A stretch of 64,000 nucleotides of DNA, from the NCBI RefSeq assembly GCF_007035645.1, contig NZ_AP019632.1:2108001-2172000 (forward strand). Reading direction: 5' to 3'. Positions 17,348 through 26,993 of this stretch are shown here, in pieces. The DNA comes from Enterobacter asburiae (GTDB taxonomy: Bacteria > Pseudomonadota > Gammaproteobacteria > Enterobacterales > Enterobacteriaceae). The first letter of the stretch is position 1. Each line of letters opens with the position of its first letter. The notes under the pieces were generated by a model. It saw only the letters and a list, made by a program, of their open reading frames with translations, was not told where the DNA came from and made no database searches. The position numbers and the translations under genes were made by a program.

Positions 17348-18226
17348 TTATTTTCTTGTTGCGTACCAGCAGAGCAACGACCCGGCGCAGACCATCAGCG
17401 CGCCTTGCCAGAACGAGAATGAGAGGGGCGAACTCAGCACTGCGGCGGCAAGCGCGGCGGAGAGGACAGGGGTAAAATAGGATACGGCAGCGAGTACCGT
17501 GACGTTACCGTGAAGGATGCCAATATTCCATGCGGCGTAACCAAACCCAAGCGCAATACCGCACATGACCAGTTTCACCATCACCGGAAGCGTGAACACC
17601 ATCTCGGGCTGATCGCTCAGGAAATATTTCACCCACAGGCTCAGCGCGGTCAGCAAAACAAACAGGGTAATGCCGTTTTGTCCTTTCGCAAATTTGCTGG
17701 TGACCGTGCAGTAGGCGGCCCAGATAAATGCCCCGGCAAACGCCAGCGCGTAGCTCAGCGGGCTGGAAACGATGTTGCGGGTTATTTCATCAAGATGTAA
17801 ACCCTGTTCTCCGCCCAATACCCAGCAGACGCCCAGCAATGAGACGGCTAAGCCGGGGATCACCCACAGGGTCGATTTCTGCCCGTTGAACAAGATGGCA
17901 AACACAATGGTCAGGCTTGGCCAAAGGTAATTGACCATGCCCACTTCAATAGCCTGCGATCGCGTTGCGGCATAGCCCAGCGACAGCGCCAGGCATATTT
18001 CGTAGCTGACAAATAAAACGCTGCCGGCAATAAGATAGCGGGGTGAAAACCGCCTGATATCAGGAAATCCTACCGTCACCAGACACAGTAATCCGCTGAG
18101 GGTGTAGATCATCGCCGCACCGCCTACCGGGCCCAGTCCCTCACTCACGCTTCGAATAAGGCCTACCATGGTGCTCCATAGCAGTATTGCCGCCAGCCCA
18201 ATAAGCGTTGCTCTCTTTCTGTCCAT
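17348..18226 (-). CDS. yddG: Aromatic amino acid exporter YddG
   Basis: 292-residue inner-membrane exporter of the DMT superfamily (EamA-type, ten helices) that exports aromatic amino acids and is linked to paraquat resistance. Matches E. coli YddG closely, for example AILLWSTMVGLIRSVSEGLGP, LALSLGYAATRSQAIEVGMV and FSFWQGALMVCAGSLLCW. The ATG at 18226 aligns with the known N terminus (MxRxxATLIGL); the frame runs 16 codons further up. It sits between the porin and fdnG in opposite orientation to fdnG, as in Salmonella. Confidence 0.93.
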   Translation of the reverse strand: MDRKRATLIGLAAILLWSTMVGLIRSVSEGLGPVGGAAMIYTLSGLLCLVTVGFPDIRRFSPRYLIAGSVLFVSYEICLALSLGYAATRSQAIEVGMVNYLWPSLTIVFAILFNGQKSTLWVIPGLAVSLLGVCWVLGGEQGLHLDEITRNIVSSPLSYALAFAGAFIWAAYCTVTSKFAKGQNGITLFVLLTALSLWVKYFLSDQPEMVFTLPVMVKLVMCGIALGFGYAAWNIGILHGNVTVLAAVSYFTPVLSAALAAAVLSSPLSFSFWQGALMVCAGSLLCWYATRK

Positions 18227-18308
18227 TACTTCGCCATTGCAATAAAAATCAGAGGAAAAATGTATCGCATTCATCCTGACGCTGTCGCCAATTATTCTCT
18301 TAAACCGT

Positions 18309-18324
18309 TAATCAAAAAGGAGTA
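18309..18324. promoter_or_regulatory. Candidate NarL 7-2-7 site for fdnG
   Basis: TAATCAA-AA-AGGAGTA: the right heptamer matches the inverted consensus TACYNMT exactly, the left 5 of 7. If transcription starts near 18420, as the FNR site implies, the centre lies at about -104; the E. coli fdnG NarL site is known near -105. Confidence 0.55.
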
Positions 18325-18371
18325 TTTAAAGGTTCCGGGGGTGACTATTAAGGGGGTGAAGGCAGATGACC

Positions 18372-18385
18372 TTGATTTGACGCAA
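18372..18385. promoter_or_regulatory. Candidate FNR box for fdnGHI
   Basis: TTGATTTGACGCAA against consensus TTGAT-N4-ATCAA: left half perfect, right half 3 of 5. It is placed 62 bp before the fdnG ATG, which fits an anaerobic class II promoter. Confidence 0.6.
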
Positions 18386-18447
18386 AAAAAACAGGGGCTT
18401 TGCTGTTAGTTTGCGGCGCGAAGTCTTATATGAAAACGAGGACAACA

Positions 18448-21400
18448 ATGGACGTCAGCCGCAGACAATTTTTTAAAATCTGCGCGGGCGGTATGGCCGG
18501 AACAACGGCAGCCATGCTGGGATTTGCTCCCAAAATGGCGCTGGCTCAGGCACGCAACTATAAGCTGCTGCGCGCGAAAGAGATCCGTAACACCTGCACA
18601 TACTGCTCCGTAGGTTGTGGGCTTTTGATGTATAGCCTGGGCGATGGCGCGAAGAACGCCAGAGAAGCGATTTACCATATTGAAGGGGATCCGGATCATC
18701 CGGTGAGCCGCGGGGCGCTTTGCCCGAAAGGGGCGGGGCTGCTGGACTACGTTCACAGCGAAAACCGCCTGCGCTACCCGGAATACCGCGCGCCGGGTTC
18801 CGACAAGTGGCAGCGTATCTCCTGGGATGAGGCCTTCTCCCGTATTGCCAAATTAATGAAAGCCGACCGCGACGCCAACTTTATTGAAAAGAACGCCCAG
18901 GGCGTAACGGTTAACCGCTGGCTTTCCACCGGGATGCTGTGCGCGTCTGCGGCGAGTAATGAAACCGGCATGCTGACGCAAAAATTTGTGCGCTCTCTCG
19001 GCATGCTGGCGGTAGACAACCAGGCGCGCGTCTGACACGGACCAACGGTAGCAAGTCTTGCTCCAACATTTGGTCGCGGTGCGATGACCAACCACTGGGT
19101 TGATATCAAAAACGCTAACGTCGTGGTGGTGATGGGCGGTAACGCCGCTGAAGCTCATCCGGTGGGGTTCCGCTGGGCGATGGAAGCGAAAAATAACAAC
19201 GATGCGACGCTTATCGTCGTCGATCCGCGCTTTACGCGTACGGCATCGGTGGCCGATATCTATGCGCCGATCCGCTCCGGTACGGACATTACGTTCCTGT
19301 CCGGCGTGCTGCTGTACCTGATCGAAAACAACAAAATTAACGCGGAATACGTTAAGCACTACACCAACGCGAACCTGCTGGTGCGGGATGATTTTGCCTT
19401 CGATGACGGGCTGTTTAGCGGCTATGACGCCGAAAAGCGCCAGTACGATAAAACGTCCTGGAACTATCAGTTCGATGAAAACGGCTACGCGCTGCGTGAT
19501 GAAAGCCTGACGCACCCGCGCTGCGTGTGGAACCTGCTGAAACAGCACGTTTCCCGCTATACGCCGGAGGTGGTGGAAAACATCTGCGGCACGCCGAAAG
19601 CGGACTTCCTGAAGGTGTGTGAAGTGCTTGCCTCCACCAGCGCCGCCGACAGAACCACCACGTTCCTCTACGCGCTGGGCTGGACGCAGCACACCGTCGG
19701 CGCGCAGAACATCCGCACCATGGCGATGATCCAGCTGCTGCTCGGCAACATGGGCATGGCGGGGGGCGGCGTAAACGCGCTGCGCGGTCACTCCAACATT
19801 CAGGGGCTGACCGACCTCGGTCTGCTCTCCACCAGCTTGCCCGGCTACCTGACGCTGCCGTCGGAAAAGCAGGCGGATCTGCAAACGTATCTTGAGGCCA
19901 ATACGCCGAAAGCAACGCTGCCGGATCAGGTGAACTACTGGAGCAACTATCCGAAGTTCTACGTCAGCCTGATGAAATCCTTCTACGGCGACGCGGCGCA
20001 GAAGGAGAACGACTGGGGCTTTGAGTGGCTGCCGAAGTGGGATCAGGCGTACGACGTCATCAAGTATTTCAACATGATGGATAAGGGCGACGTCACGGGG
20101 TATATCTGCCAGGGCTTTAACCCGGTGGCCTCCTTCCCGGACAAGAACAAAGTCGTTCGCAGCCTGAGCAAGCTGAAGTACATGGTGGTTATCGATCCGC
20201 TGGTGACCGAAACGTCAACCTTCTGGCAGAACCACGGGGAATCGAACGATGTCGATCCGGCGTCGATTCAGACCGAAGTGTTCCGCCTGCCGTCCACCTG
20301 CTTTGCGGAAGAGGACGGTTCAATCGCTAACTCTGGCCGCTGGCTGCAGTGGCACTGGAAAGGCCAGGATGCGCCGGGCGAAGCGCGTAACGACGGCGAA
20401 ATCCTGGCCGGGATTTACCATCGCCTGCGCGAAATGTACCGCACCGAAGGCGGCAAGGGCGCTGAGCCGCTGCTGAAGATGGGCTGGAGCTACAGGCAGC
20501 CTGACCATCCTGAGTCAGAGGAAGTCGCCAAAGAGAACAACGGCGTGGCGCTGGCGGATCTCTATGACGCCAGCGGCAACCTGGTGGCTAAGAAAGGCCA
20601 GCTGCTGAACAGCTTCGCGCTGCTGCGCGATGACGGCACGACGGCGTCGTCCTGCTGGATCTACACCGGCAGCTGGACGGAGCAGGGCAACCAGATGGCC
20701 AACCGCGACAACGCCGACCCGTCCGGGCTGGGCAATACGCTGGGCTGGGCATGGGCGTGGCCGCTGAACCGTCGCGTGCTGTACAACCGCGCGTCTGCAG
20801 ACGTAAACGGCAGGCCGTGGGATCCGAAACGCATGCTGATCCAGTGGAACGGGGCGAAGTGGGCGGGGAACGATATCCCGGACTACAACACCGCCGCGCC
20901 GGGCAGCAACACCGGGCCATTCATCATGCAGCCGGAAGGGCTGGGACGCCTGTTTGCCCTCAACAAGCTGGCGGAAGGGCCGTTCCCGGAACACTACGAG
21001 CCGATGGAAACGCCGCTCGGCACCAACCCGCTGCATCCGAACGTGGTCTCAAGCCCGGTGGTGCGTATCTACGAAGACGACGTCCTGCGCTTAGGCAAAA
21101 AGGACAAGTTCCCGTACGTAGGGACGACCTATCGCCTGACCGAGCATTTCCACACCTGGACCAAGCACGCGCGGCTTAACGCCATCGCGCAGCCGGAACA
21201 GTTTGTGGAGATCAGCGAGACGCTGGCGAAGGCGAAAGGCATCGCCAACGGCGACCGCGTGAAGGTAAGCAGCAAGCGCGGCTTTATTCGCGCGGTGGCG
21301 GTGGTGACGCGTCGTCTCCAAAGCCTGAACGTGCACGGCCAGCAGGTGGAAACCGTCGGGATCCCGCTGCACTGGGGCTTTGAGGGCGTGGCGCAGAAAG

Positions 21401-21495
21401 GCTACATCGCCAATACCCTGACGCCAAACGTCGGCGATTCCAACTCGCAAACGCCGGAGTACAAGGCGTTTCTGGTCAACATCGAGAAAGCGTAA
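18448..21495 (+). CDS. fdnG: Formate dehydrogenase N, selenoprotein alpha subunit FdnG
   Basis: Catalytic molybdenum subunit of the nitrate-inducible periplasmic formate dehydrogenase: oxidises formate and passes electrons via FdnH and FdnI to menaquinone. 1015 residues including selenocysteine, the same length as E. coli FdnG. Tat signal SRRQFFK at residues 4-10. [4Fe-4S] cysteines C50, C53, C57 in TCTYCSVGC plus the LCPKG cysteine. The UGA at 19033-19035 (codon 196) lies in frame in NQARV-U-HGP-like context and is read as selenocysteine; a SECIS hairpin follows directly. Simple ORF calling splits the gene into two pieces. The start at 18448 has GAGGA upstream and gives the correct Tat peptide. 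Confidence 0.97.
19033..19072 (+). promoter_or_regulatory. Selenocysteine UGA and bacterial SECIS element
   Basis: In-frame TGA at 19033-19035 followed at the usual distance by a stem with apical GGTAGCAA-gtc-TTGCTCC (19047-19064), containing the bulged U and short apical loop recognised by SelB. This directs selenocysteine insertion into FdnG. Confidence 0.9.
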
Positions 21496-21506
21496 GGAGC
21501 GATTCA

Positions 21507-22391
21507 ATGGCGATGGAAACACAAGACGTTATCAAACGCTCCGCGACCAACCCGATTACCCCCGCGCCCCGCGCGCGGGACTATAAGGCAGAGGTTGCCA
21601 AGCTTATCGACGTCTCCTCCTGCGTGGGCTGTAAGGCCTGCCAGGTGGCCTGCTCGGAGTGGAACGATATCCGCGACGAGGTGGGGCACTGCGTGGGGGT
21701 CTACGACAATCCGGCGGATCTGAGCGCCAAATCCTGGACGGTGATGCGCTTTAGCGAAACCGACCAGAACGGCAGGCTGGAATGGCTCATCCGTAAAGAC
21801 GGCTGTATGCACTGTGAAGATCCGGGCTGCCTGAAGGCGTGCCCGTCTGCCGGCGCGATTATTCAGTACGCCAACGGTATCGTCGACTTCCAGCAGGACA
21901 ACTGCATCGGCTGCGGGTACTGCATCGCGGGCTGTCCGTTTAATATCCCGCGCCTCAATAAAGAGGATAACCGGGTATACAAATGCACCCTGTGCGTGGA
22001 CCGCGTCAGCGTCGGGCAGGAGCCTGCGTGTGTGAAAACCTGCCCGACAGGGGCGATCCACTTCGGCACTAAAAAAGAGATGCTGGACGTGGCGCAGGCG
22101 CGAGTGGACAAGCTGAAAGCGCGCGGCTACGAGAATGCGGGCATTTATAACCCGCAGGGCGTGGGCGGTACGCACGTGATGTATGTGCTGCACCATAACG
22201 ACCAGCCGGAGCTGTACCACAACCTGCCGAAGGATCCGGCGATCGATACCTCCATCAACCTCTGGAAAGGGGCGCTTAAGCCGCTTTCGGCGGCGGGCTT
22301 TATCGCCACCTTTGCCGGGCTGATTTATCACTACATCGGTATCGGGCCAAACAAAGAGGTGGATGAGGACGAGGAGGAGCATCATGAGTAA
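21507..22391 (+). CDS. fdnH: Formate dehydrogenase N beta subunit FdnH
   Basis: 294-residue iron-sulfur subunit with four ferredoxin-type clusters; visible cysteine groups are [44 protein letters not shown] and KCTLCVDRV...[13 protein letters not shown] single C-terminal membrane helix (about residues 250-275, [20 protein letters not shown]) anchors it at the periplasmic face. Twelve bases after fdnG, with AAGGAGCG as ribosome-binding site. Same length as in E. coli. Confidence 0.97.
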   Translation: MAMETQDVIKRSATNPITPAPRARDYKAEVAKLIDVSSCVGCKACQVACSEWNDIRDEVGHCVGVYDNPADLSAKSWTVMRFSETDQNGRLEWLIRKDGCMHCEDPGCLKACPSAGAIIQYANGIVDFQQDNCIGCGYCIAGCPFNIPRLNKEDNRVYKCTLCVDRVSVGQEPACVKTCPTGAIHFGTKKEMLDVAQARVDKLKARGYENAGIYNPQGVGGTHVMYVLHHNDQPELYHNLPKDPAIDTSINLWKGALKPLSAAGFIATFAGLIYHYIGIGPNKEVDEDEEEHHE

Positions 22392-23040
22392 GTCGAAAAC
22401 GATCGTGCGCACGAAGTTTGTTGACCGCGCCTGTCACTGGACGGTCGTGATTTGCTTCTTCCTGGTGGCGGTGTCGGGGATTTCGTTCTTCTTCCCGACG
22501 CTGCAGTGGCTGACCGAAACCTTCGGCACGCCGCAGATGGGGCGCATTCTGCACCCGTTCTTCGGCGTGCTGATTTTCGTGGTGCTGATGTTTATGTTCG
22601 TGCGCTTTGTCCACCACAACATCCCGGACAGGCAGGATATCCCGTGGGTGAAAGGGATCGTCGAAGTCCTGAAGGGCAACGAGCATAAGGTCGCGAAGGT
22701 GGGGAAATACAACGCCGGGCAGAAGATGATGTTCTGGACCATCATGATCATGATTTTTGTGCTTCTGGTGACCGGCGTGATTATCTGGCGTCCGTATTTT
22801 GCGCACTATTTTCCGATTCAGGTGATTCGCTACGCGCTGCTGATCCACGCCACCTCGGCCATCATTCTGATCCACGCCATCCTGATCCATATGTATATGG
22901 CGTTCTGGGTAAAGGGATCGATTAAAGGGATGATTGAAGGGAAGGTGAGCCGCCGCTGGGCGCAGAAACACCACCCGCGCTGGTATCGTGAAGTGGAACG
23001 ACTGGAAGCGAAACAGGAAAGCACGGAAGGAATGAAGTAA
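22384..23040 (+). CDS. fdnI: Formate dehydrogenase N cytochrome b556 subunit FdnI
   Basis: 218-residue membrane subunit with four helices that binds two b hemes and the quinone; heme-ligand histidines are expected in [16 protein letters not shown] (helix 1), [16 protein letters not shown] and [21 protein letters not shown]. The start at 22384 overlaps the end of fdnH by 8 bp and is preceded by GAGGAGG; an in-frame upstream codon at 22363 is not needed. Completes the fdnGHI operon, in E. coli induced by nitrate (NarL) and anaerobiosis (FNR). Confidence 0.97.
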   Translation: MSKSKTIVRTKFVDRACHWTVVICFFLVAVSGISFFFPTLQWLTETFGTPQMGRILHPFFGVLIFVVLMFMFVRFVHHNIPDRQDIPWVKGIVEVLKGNEHKVAKVGKYNAGQKMMFWTIMIMIFVLLVTGVIIWRPYFAHYFPIQVIRYALLIHATSAIILIHAILIHMYMAFWVKGSIKGMIEGKVSRRWAQKHHPRWYREVERLEAKQESTEGMK

Positions 23041-23045
23041 GACCT

Positions 23046-23071
23046 GCGCCGTCGGCTTTGCCCGGCGGCGC
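23046..23071 (+). terminator. Hairpin after fdnI
   Basis: GCGCCG (23046-23051) pairs with CGGCGC (23066-23071), with further G-C pairing inside. No U-tract follows, so it may be a Rho-dependent or stabilising hairpin. Confidence 0.45.
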
Positions 23072-23111
23072 TGAGTTTGCGCAGACAGGGCAAATGCCTG
23101 ACCGGCTGGCG

Positions 23112-23435
23112 TCATGTATTAGTCAATAAACGATCAACTGCCGCTATAACGTCATGACGTGCGTGGCGTAAGTTACAAACAAAGTCTTTAGGATTTATTT
23201 TGTTATTGTTAAGGTTGGTTATCATTGGCGAATAAAACAGAAATGTTTCAAAATCGATATTTACGCCTGGAGCCAGATGGCTCTGCCATAACGGTAATTT
23301 ATTATTTCTCGCGAGTGGCACAATGACGCGCGTGGCAAGATCATCATAACAATCATCCTGAATGAGCATATAATAGGGAAGCTTATCCCGGGTGGCCGCA
23401 GATGTATTTCGGAAAACATTAAATTGTCTCAGCAT
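23112..23435 (-). CDS. CcdB-like toxin of a chromosomal type II module
   Basis: 107-residue CcdB-family protein. Family text: QFNVFRNTSAATRDKLPYYMLIQDD (first strands), RVIVPLARNNKLP, LAPGVNIDFETFLFYSPMITNL and the final helix NLRHARHDVIAAVDRLL. CcdB of plasmid F poisons DNA gyrase through its C-terminal Trp-Gly-Ile; here the protein ends LLTNT, so those residues are missing. Gyrase poisoning may be lost or altered. Its ATG overlaps the antitoxin stop by one base (TAATG), the standard antitoxin-then-toxin order. Confidence 0.85.
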   Translation of the reverse strand: MLRQFNVFRNTSAATRDKLPYYMLIQDDCYDDLATRVIVPLARNNKLPLWQSHLAPGVNIDFETFLFYSPMITNLNNNKINPKDFVCNLRHARHDVIAAVDRLLTNT

Positions 23436-23623
23436 TAAAGCACCCTGAAAAACTCATCATCAGTAATGGTTCCATGTTTTTCGACAAACTCATTCATTGA
23501 GCGAATAAATGAACGATCCGCTTCTGATGGCTGACGCGGGTCAGCGGAGTCTGGTGCGGTGTTGCTCGACGGTTTTGCCGATTTTATGCGTTGGGAGGGT
23601 GTGTGCTCTGCTGGGTATGTCAT
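23435..23623 (-). CDS. CcdA-like antitoxin
   Basis: 62-residue protein directly upstream of the CcdB-like gene. The C-terminal toxin-binding segment fits CcdA (ADRSFIRSMNEFVEKHGTITDDEFFRVL; compare the F-plasmid ENREGMAEVARFIEMNGSFADENRDW type). The N-terminal DNA-binding part looks short and proline/serine-rich. The ATG at 23623 has AAAGGAGA at good distance; the frame runs 15 codons further up. Short, coupled and located next to the toxin gene, so the pairing is secure although the sequence alone is weakly conserved. Confidence 0.8.
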   Translation of the reverse strand: MTYPAEHTPSQRIKSAKPSSNTAPDSADPRQPSEADRSFIRSMNEFVEKHGTITDDEFFRVL

Positions 23624-23724
23624 AGTATCTCCTTTGTTGGTGCGGTCATTATCAACCGCAGCCAACAAAAAACAATACCGTATCCCCTAGTAATCTACAT
23701 TCTGCGAGGCGTATTCCAGTAATT

Positions 23725-24543
23725 TCAGAACCGCTCCTCCACATACCGGAACGGATATTTTGTGGGTTTGACTTTACCAATTTTACGTTTCGGTAAATCC
23801 ACTTTTTCGACGTGAATTTCTTTATAGGGAATTTGGGTGAGCAGGTGCGAAATAATATTCAGGCGCACGCGTTTTTTATCTTCCGAACGCGCTACAAACC
23901 ACGGCGCCCAGGCGGTATCTGTCGCTTCAAACATGGCGTCGCGCGCGAGGGTATACTCGTCCCACTGGTTAAAGGATTTAATATCCATCGGCGATAGCTT
24001 CCAGATTTTACGACCATCGTTAATACGGTCGCGCAGGCGGCGCTCCTGCTCTTTAGGCGTAACCTCCAGCCAGTATTTCAGCAGGATAATCCCGGCATCC
24101 ACCATCGCTTTTTCCATCACCGGCGCACCATCTAGAAACTTTTCAACCTGCTCGGGGGTGCAGAATCCCATTACCCGCTCGACGCCCGCGCGGTTGTACC
24201 AGCTGCGGTCGAAAATGACGATCTCCCCGGCGGCAGGTAGATGGGGAACATAACGCTGAAAATAGAGCTGGGTTTTCTCTTTCTCGGTGGGTGCAGGGAG
24301 GGCAACAACGCGAAACACGCGAGGGCTGACGCGCTCGGTGATCGCTTTAATGGTGCCGCCTTTACCCGCTCCGTCGCGTCCTTCAAAAACAATACACACC
24401 TTTAGCCCTTTGGCGACAACCCACTGCTGGAGCTTAACCAGTTCAACGTGGAGGCGACGTAGCTCTTGTTCGTACTCTTTGGTCTTTAACGGAGCATTCT
24501 TTACGACATCAACAGCGACACTGGTTTTCTTTTTGCTTCCCAT
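23725..24543 (-). CDS. ppk2: Polyphosphate kinase 2 (PPK2 family)
   Basis: 272-residue cytoplasmic kinase using polyphosphate to phosphorylate nucleoside diphosphates (or the reverse reaction). Walker A GRDGAGKGGT, Walker B-like IVIFDRSWYNRAGVERVMGF, and the lid module RINDGRKIWKLSPMDIKSFNQWDEYT are all present, the pattern of class I one-domain PPK2 enzymes. The start at 24543 (MGSKKK) has GAGG nine bases upstream; the codon at 24552 lies too close to it. Single gene; separate from ppk1, which is not in the window. Confidence 0.93.
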   Translation of the reverse strand: MGSKKKTSVAVDVVKNAPLKTKEYEQELRRLHVELVKLQQWVVAKGLKVCIVFEGRDGAGKGGTIKAITERVSPRVFRVVALPAPTEKEKTQLYFQRYVPHLPAAGEIVIFDRSWYNRAGVERVMGFCTPEQVEKFLDGAPVMEKAMVDAGIILLKYWLEVTPKEQERRLRDRINDGRKIWKLSPMDIKSFNQWDEYTLARDAMFEATDTAWAPWFVARSEDKKRVRLNIISHLLTQIPYKEIHVEKVDLPKRKIGKVKPTKYPFRYVEERF

Positions 24544-24709
24544 GATGGTCATCCTCAGATTGTCCGGCGCGGAAAAAAGCGAGGCCGCACTATGAAGTGT
24601 AATCCACCTGAATTAATGGATTAACCTGCCAGCCAACGGATTTGAACTGGCTCACCATACAAGATTATTCAATAATGTCCGTCGCGTGTGATTAACCAGT
24701 GGTTGAAGT

Positions 24710-25885
24710 ATGAAAAAGACAATTTTTTCGTTGGCGCTTGGCACATTTGGCCTGGGAATGGCCGAATTTGGCATTATGGGCGTGTTAACCGAGCTGGCAC
24801 ATGACACCGGTATTTCGATTCCCTCCGCCGGGAATATGATCTCGTTTTATGCGTTCGGCGTGGTGATTGGCGCCCCGATTGTGGCGCTGTTCTCAGGCAA
24901 GTTTTCGTTAAAAACCACGCTGCTGTTTCTGGTGGCGATGTCCGCGGTCGGCAATGCCCTGTTCACGTTTTCCACGTCCTATTTCTGGCTGGCGGTGGGG
25001 CGGCTGATTTCCGGCTTTCCGCACGGGGCTATTTTTGGCGTCGGGGCGATTATCCTGTCTAAAATTGCGCCTCCGGGTAAGGTGACGGTCGCGGTGGCTG
25101 GGATGATCGCCGGTATGACCGTGGCCAACCTGATGGGCGTTCCGCTGGGGACCTGGCTCGGGCACCAGTTCAGCTGGCGTTATACCTTTTTTCTGATTGC
25201 CGTGTTCGATGCGCTGGTGATCCTTTCGGTTCTGCTCTGGGTGCCGGACATCCGCGACACATCAGAAATCAAATTAACCGAGCAGTTCCACTTTCTGAAA
25301 AAACCAGAACCCTGGCTGATCTTTGCCGCCACCATGTTTGGCAACGCCGGGGTGTTCGCGTGGTTCAGCTTCGTTAAGCCTTTTATGGTCAACGTCTCCG
25401 GTTATTCAGAAGGGATGATGACGGCCATCATGATGCTGATGGGGCTTGGCATGGTGTTGGGCAATCTGTTGAGCGGTAAGCTCTCGGGGCGTTTTAGCCC
25501 GCTGCGCATTGCGGCCACCACCGACATGGTGATTGTCGCCTCGCTGCTGCTGCTTTTCGCCTTTGGTGAACTGAAAACGGCCTCGCTGATCATGGGCTTT
25601 ATCTGCTGTGCCGGGCTGTTCGCGCTCTCTGCGCCGCTACAAATTCTGCTTCTGCAAAATGCGAAGGGCGGTGAGATGCTGGGGGCGGCAGGGGGACAGA
25701 TGGCGTTTAATCTCGGCAGTGCGATTGGCGCGTACTTTGGCGGAATGATGATTGTCCTCGGCTTTAGCTGGCGTTACGTCACGCTGCCGGCGGCAATACT
25801 TTCTTTCTCGGCCATGAGTGCACTGCTGATCTACGGTCACCTGCGGGCCAGACGGGCTCAGGCTAACGCTCGCGCGCTAGCCTGA
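24710..25885 (+). CDS. araJ: MFS transporter AraJ
   Basis: 391-residue, 12-helix DHA1-type MFS protein that matches E. coli AraJ nearly throughout: LALGTFGLGMAEFGIMGVL, GRLISGFPHGAIFGVGAI, GMTVANLMGVPLGTWL, EPWLIFAATMFGNAGVFAW and SAPLQILLLQNAKGGEMLG. E. coli AraJ is arabinose-induced but dispensable for arabinose growth; it probably exports sugars or sugar derivatives. In E. coli the gene lies far away, so its location here is a rearrangement. A TAATCCA/TGGATTA dyad (24600-24623) upstream could be an operator. No AraC gene adjoins. Confidence 0.92.
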   Translation: MKKTIFSLALGTFGLGMAEFGIMGVLTELAHDTGISIPSAGNMISFYAFGVVIGAPIVALFSGKFSLKTTLLFLVAMSAVGNALFTFSTSYFWLAVGRLISGFPHGAIFGVGAIILSKIAPPGKVTVAVAGMIAGMTVANLMGVPLGTWLGHQFSWRYTFFLIAVFDALVILSVLLWVPDIRDTSEIKLTEQFHFLKKPEPWLIFAATMFGNAGVFAWFSFVKPFMVNVSGYSEGMMTAIMMLMGLGMVLGNLLSGKLSGRFSPLRIAATTDMVIVASLLLLFAFGELKTASLIMGFICCAGLFALSAPLQILLLQNAKGGEMLGAAGGQMAFNLGSAIGAYFGGMMIVLGFSWRYVTLPAAILSFSAMSALLIYGHLRARRAQANARALA

Positions 25886-25891
25886 CAGGCT

Positions 25892-26983
25892 TCAGGCAAG
25901 CCAGGGCTCACCCAGGGTCAGCATCAGGCGGTTGGCCCAGACGAAGAACGCGGCGGATTGCACCAGATCGAGTTGCGCTAAGGTATCCAGCCCCTCTTTT
26001 TCCAGCGCGGCAAGGTGCAGCGGCGTGGCGGCAGGCGGCGTGACCGACAGCGCCGCCGCAAAATCGATTTCCGCCTGCCAGCGTGCGGATTGCCCCTCGC
26101 TCAGGGACCGCCCCGGCCGCACGGCCAGCAGGGCCTCTACCGCCGCGTCATCCTTTGACAGCTGGCTGGCTTTACGCGCATGGACAGATGCGCAGTAAAT
26201 GCAGCCGTTGATTTTACTGGCGACCGTTGCGGCCAGCTCGCGCTCGGCGCGCGGCAATCCCCCCGATGTATAAAAAATGCCTTTATCCGTTAACGTGCGC
26301 TGTTCAAGCACCGGCAGGTTGCGCGCCAGCAGGCGGAAGTACTCGGAATCGGTATGGCCAAATTTCGCCAGGATGGCAACCTCATCGTCACGGAAATCCG
26401 CCAGCGGTTTGGCCGCTATCCACGGTTCCCATCCCAGCTCCTGCTGGGTGAACGCGACGGGGGCCGCCTTTCCGGTGACCGTTGTTGCGGTCGTGTGCCA
26501 GATGCCTGCCGCCACCGGCGCATCGCTTTTGGCGACGGGCCTGTCATTCAGCAGCCGCAGCCCGGTGATGAGTCGGCTCTGGAAGCTCACAAACGCAATA
26601 AGCTGCGCCAGGGTAACAATGCCTTCCTTGCTCCATCCCGCCTGGGTCAGCGCCTTTAACGCTGCGGGCGTCGCTTCGACGGGGGAGAACGTCAGCAGGC
26701 GCGCGAAGTTCAGCGCCGGGGTCAGGCGTTCTGAGGTGGGATCGGCCAGGCCAAACCCCGCATAGTGCGCGGCCAGCGCCTCCGCGCTGTGCCACCTGGC
26801 GACTTTTGCCGCCACGGCGAAGCGCTCGTCGAGTGCAAAATCAGCATCCTGCTGGCTAAACAGGATTTCGTAGCTGCCCTGCGCGTGGCGCGTGGCGGCA
26901 TCACGCGTGGCGCGCGCCTCTGCCAGAGGGGAACCGGGTTTAATTTCCGCCAGCTCGGCGAGAATGTCCTGACTTAACGACAT
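25892..26983 (-). CDS. Fused CMD-domain/alkylhydroperoxidase protein
   Basis: 363-residue two-domain protein. Residues 1-175 resemble the CMD-like Avi_7170 type (ALTQAGWSKEGIVTLAQLIAFVSFQSRL) and lack active-site cysteines; residues 185-363 are an AhpD-like Avi_7169-type domain with the redox motif C261-I-Y-C264 followed by H268 (NGCIYCASVHARKA). In other bacteria these are described as two separate proteins; here they form one chain. AhpD-type CxxC proteins reduce peroxides or disulfides. Start at 26983 with GAGGAG upstream. Last gene of a six-gene operon with a flavin monooxygenase, suggesting handling of an oxidised product or peroxide. Substrate unknown. Confidence 0.85.
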   Translation of the reverse strand: MSLSQDILAELAEIKPGSPLAEARATRDAATRHAQGSYEILFSQQDADFALDERFAVAAKVARWHSAEALAAHYAGFGLADPTSERLTPALNFARLLTFSPVEATPAALKALTQAGWSKEGIVTLAQLIAFVSFQSRLITGLRLLNDRPVAKSDAPVAAGIWHTTATTVTGKAAPVAFTQQELGWEPWIAAKPLADFRDDEVAILAKFGHTDSEYFRLLARNLPVLEQRTLTDKGIFYTSGGLPRAERELAATVASKINGCIYCASVHARKASQLSKDDAAVEALLAVRPGRSLSEGQSARWQAEIDFAAALSVTPPAATPLHLAALEKEGLDTLAQLDLVQSAAFFVWANRLMLTLGEPWLA

Positions 26984-26993
26984 AGGTGTCTCC

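Noticed and set aside
18400..21495. fdnG as two separate ORFs or a pseudogene
   Set aside because: The TGA is at codon 196, the selenocysteine position of FdnG, and a SECIS hairpin follows.
25859..25884. CAGGCTA/TAGCCTG hairpin over the araJ stop codon
   Set aside because: Arms lie in coding sequence and no U-tract follows.
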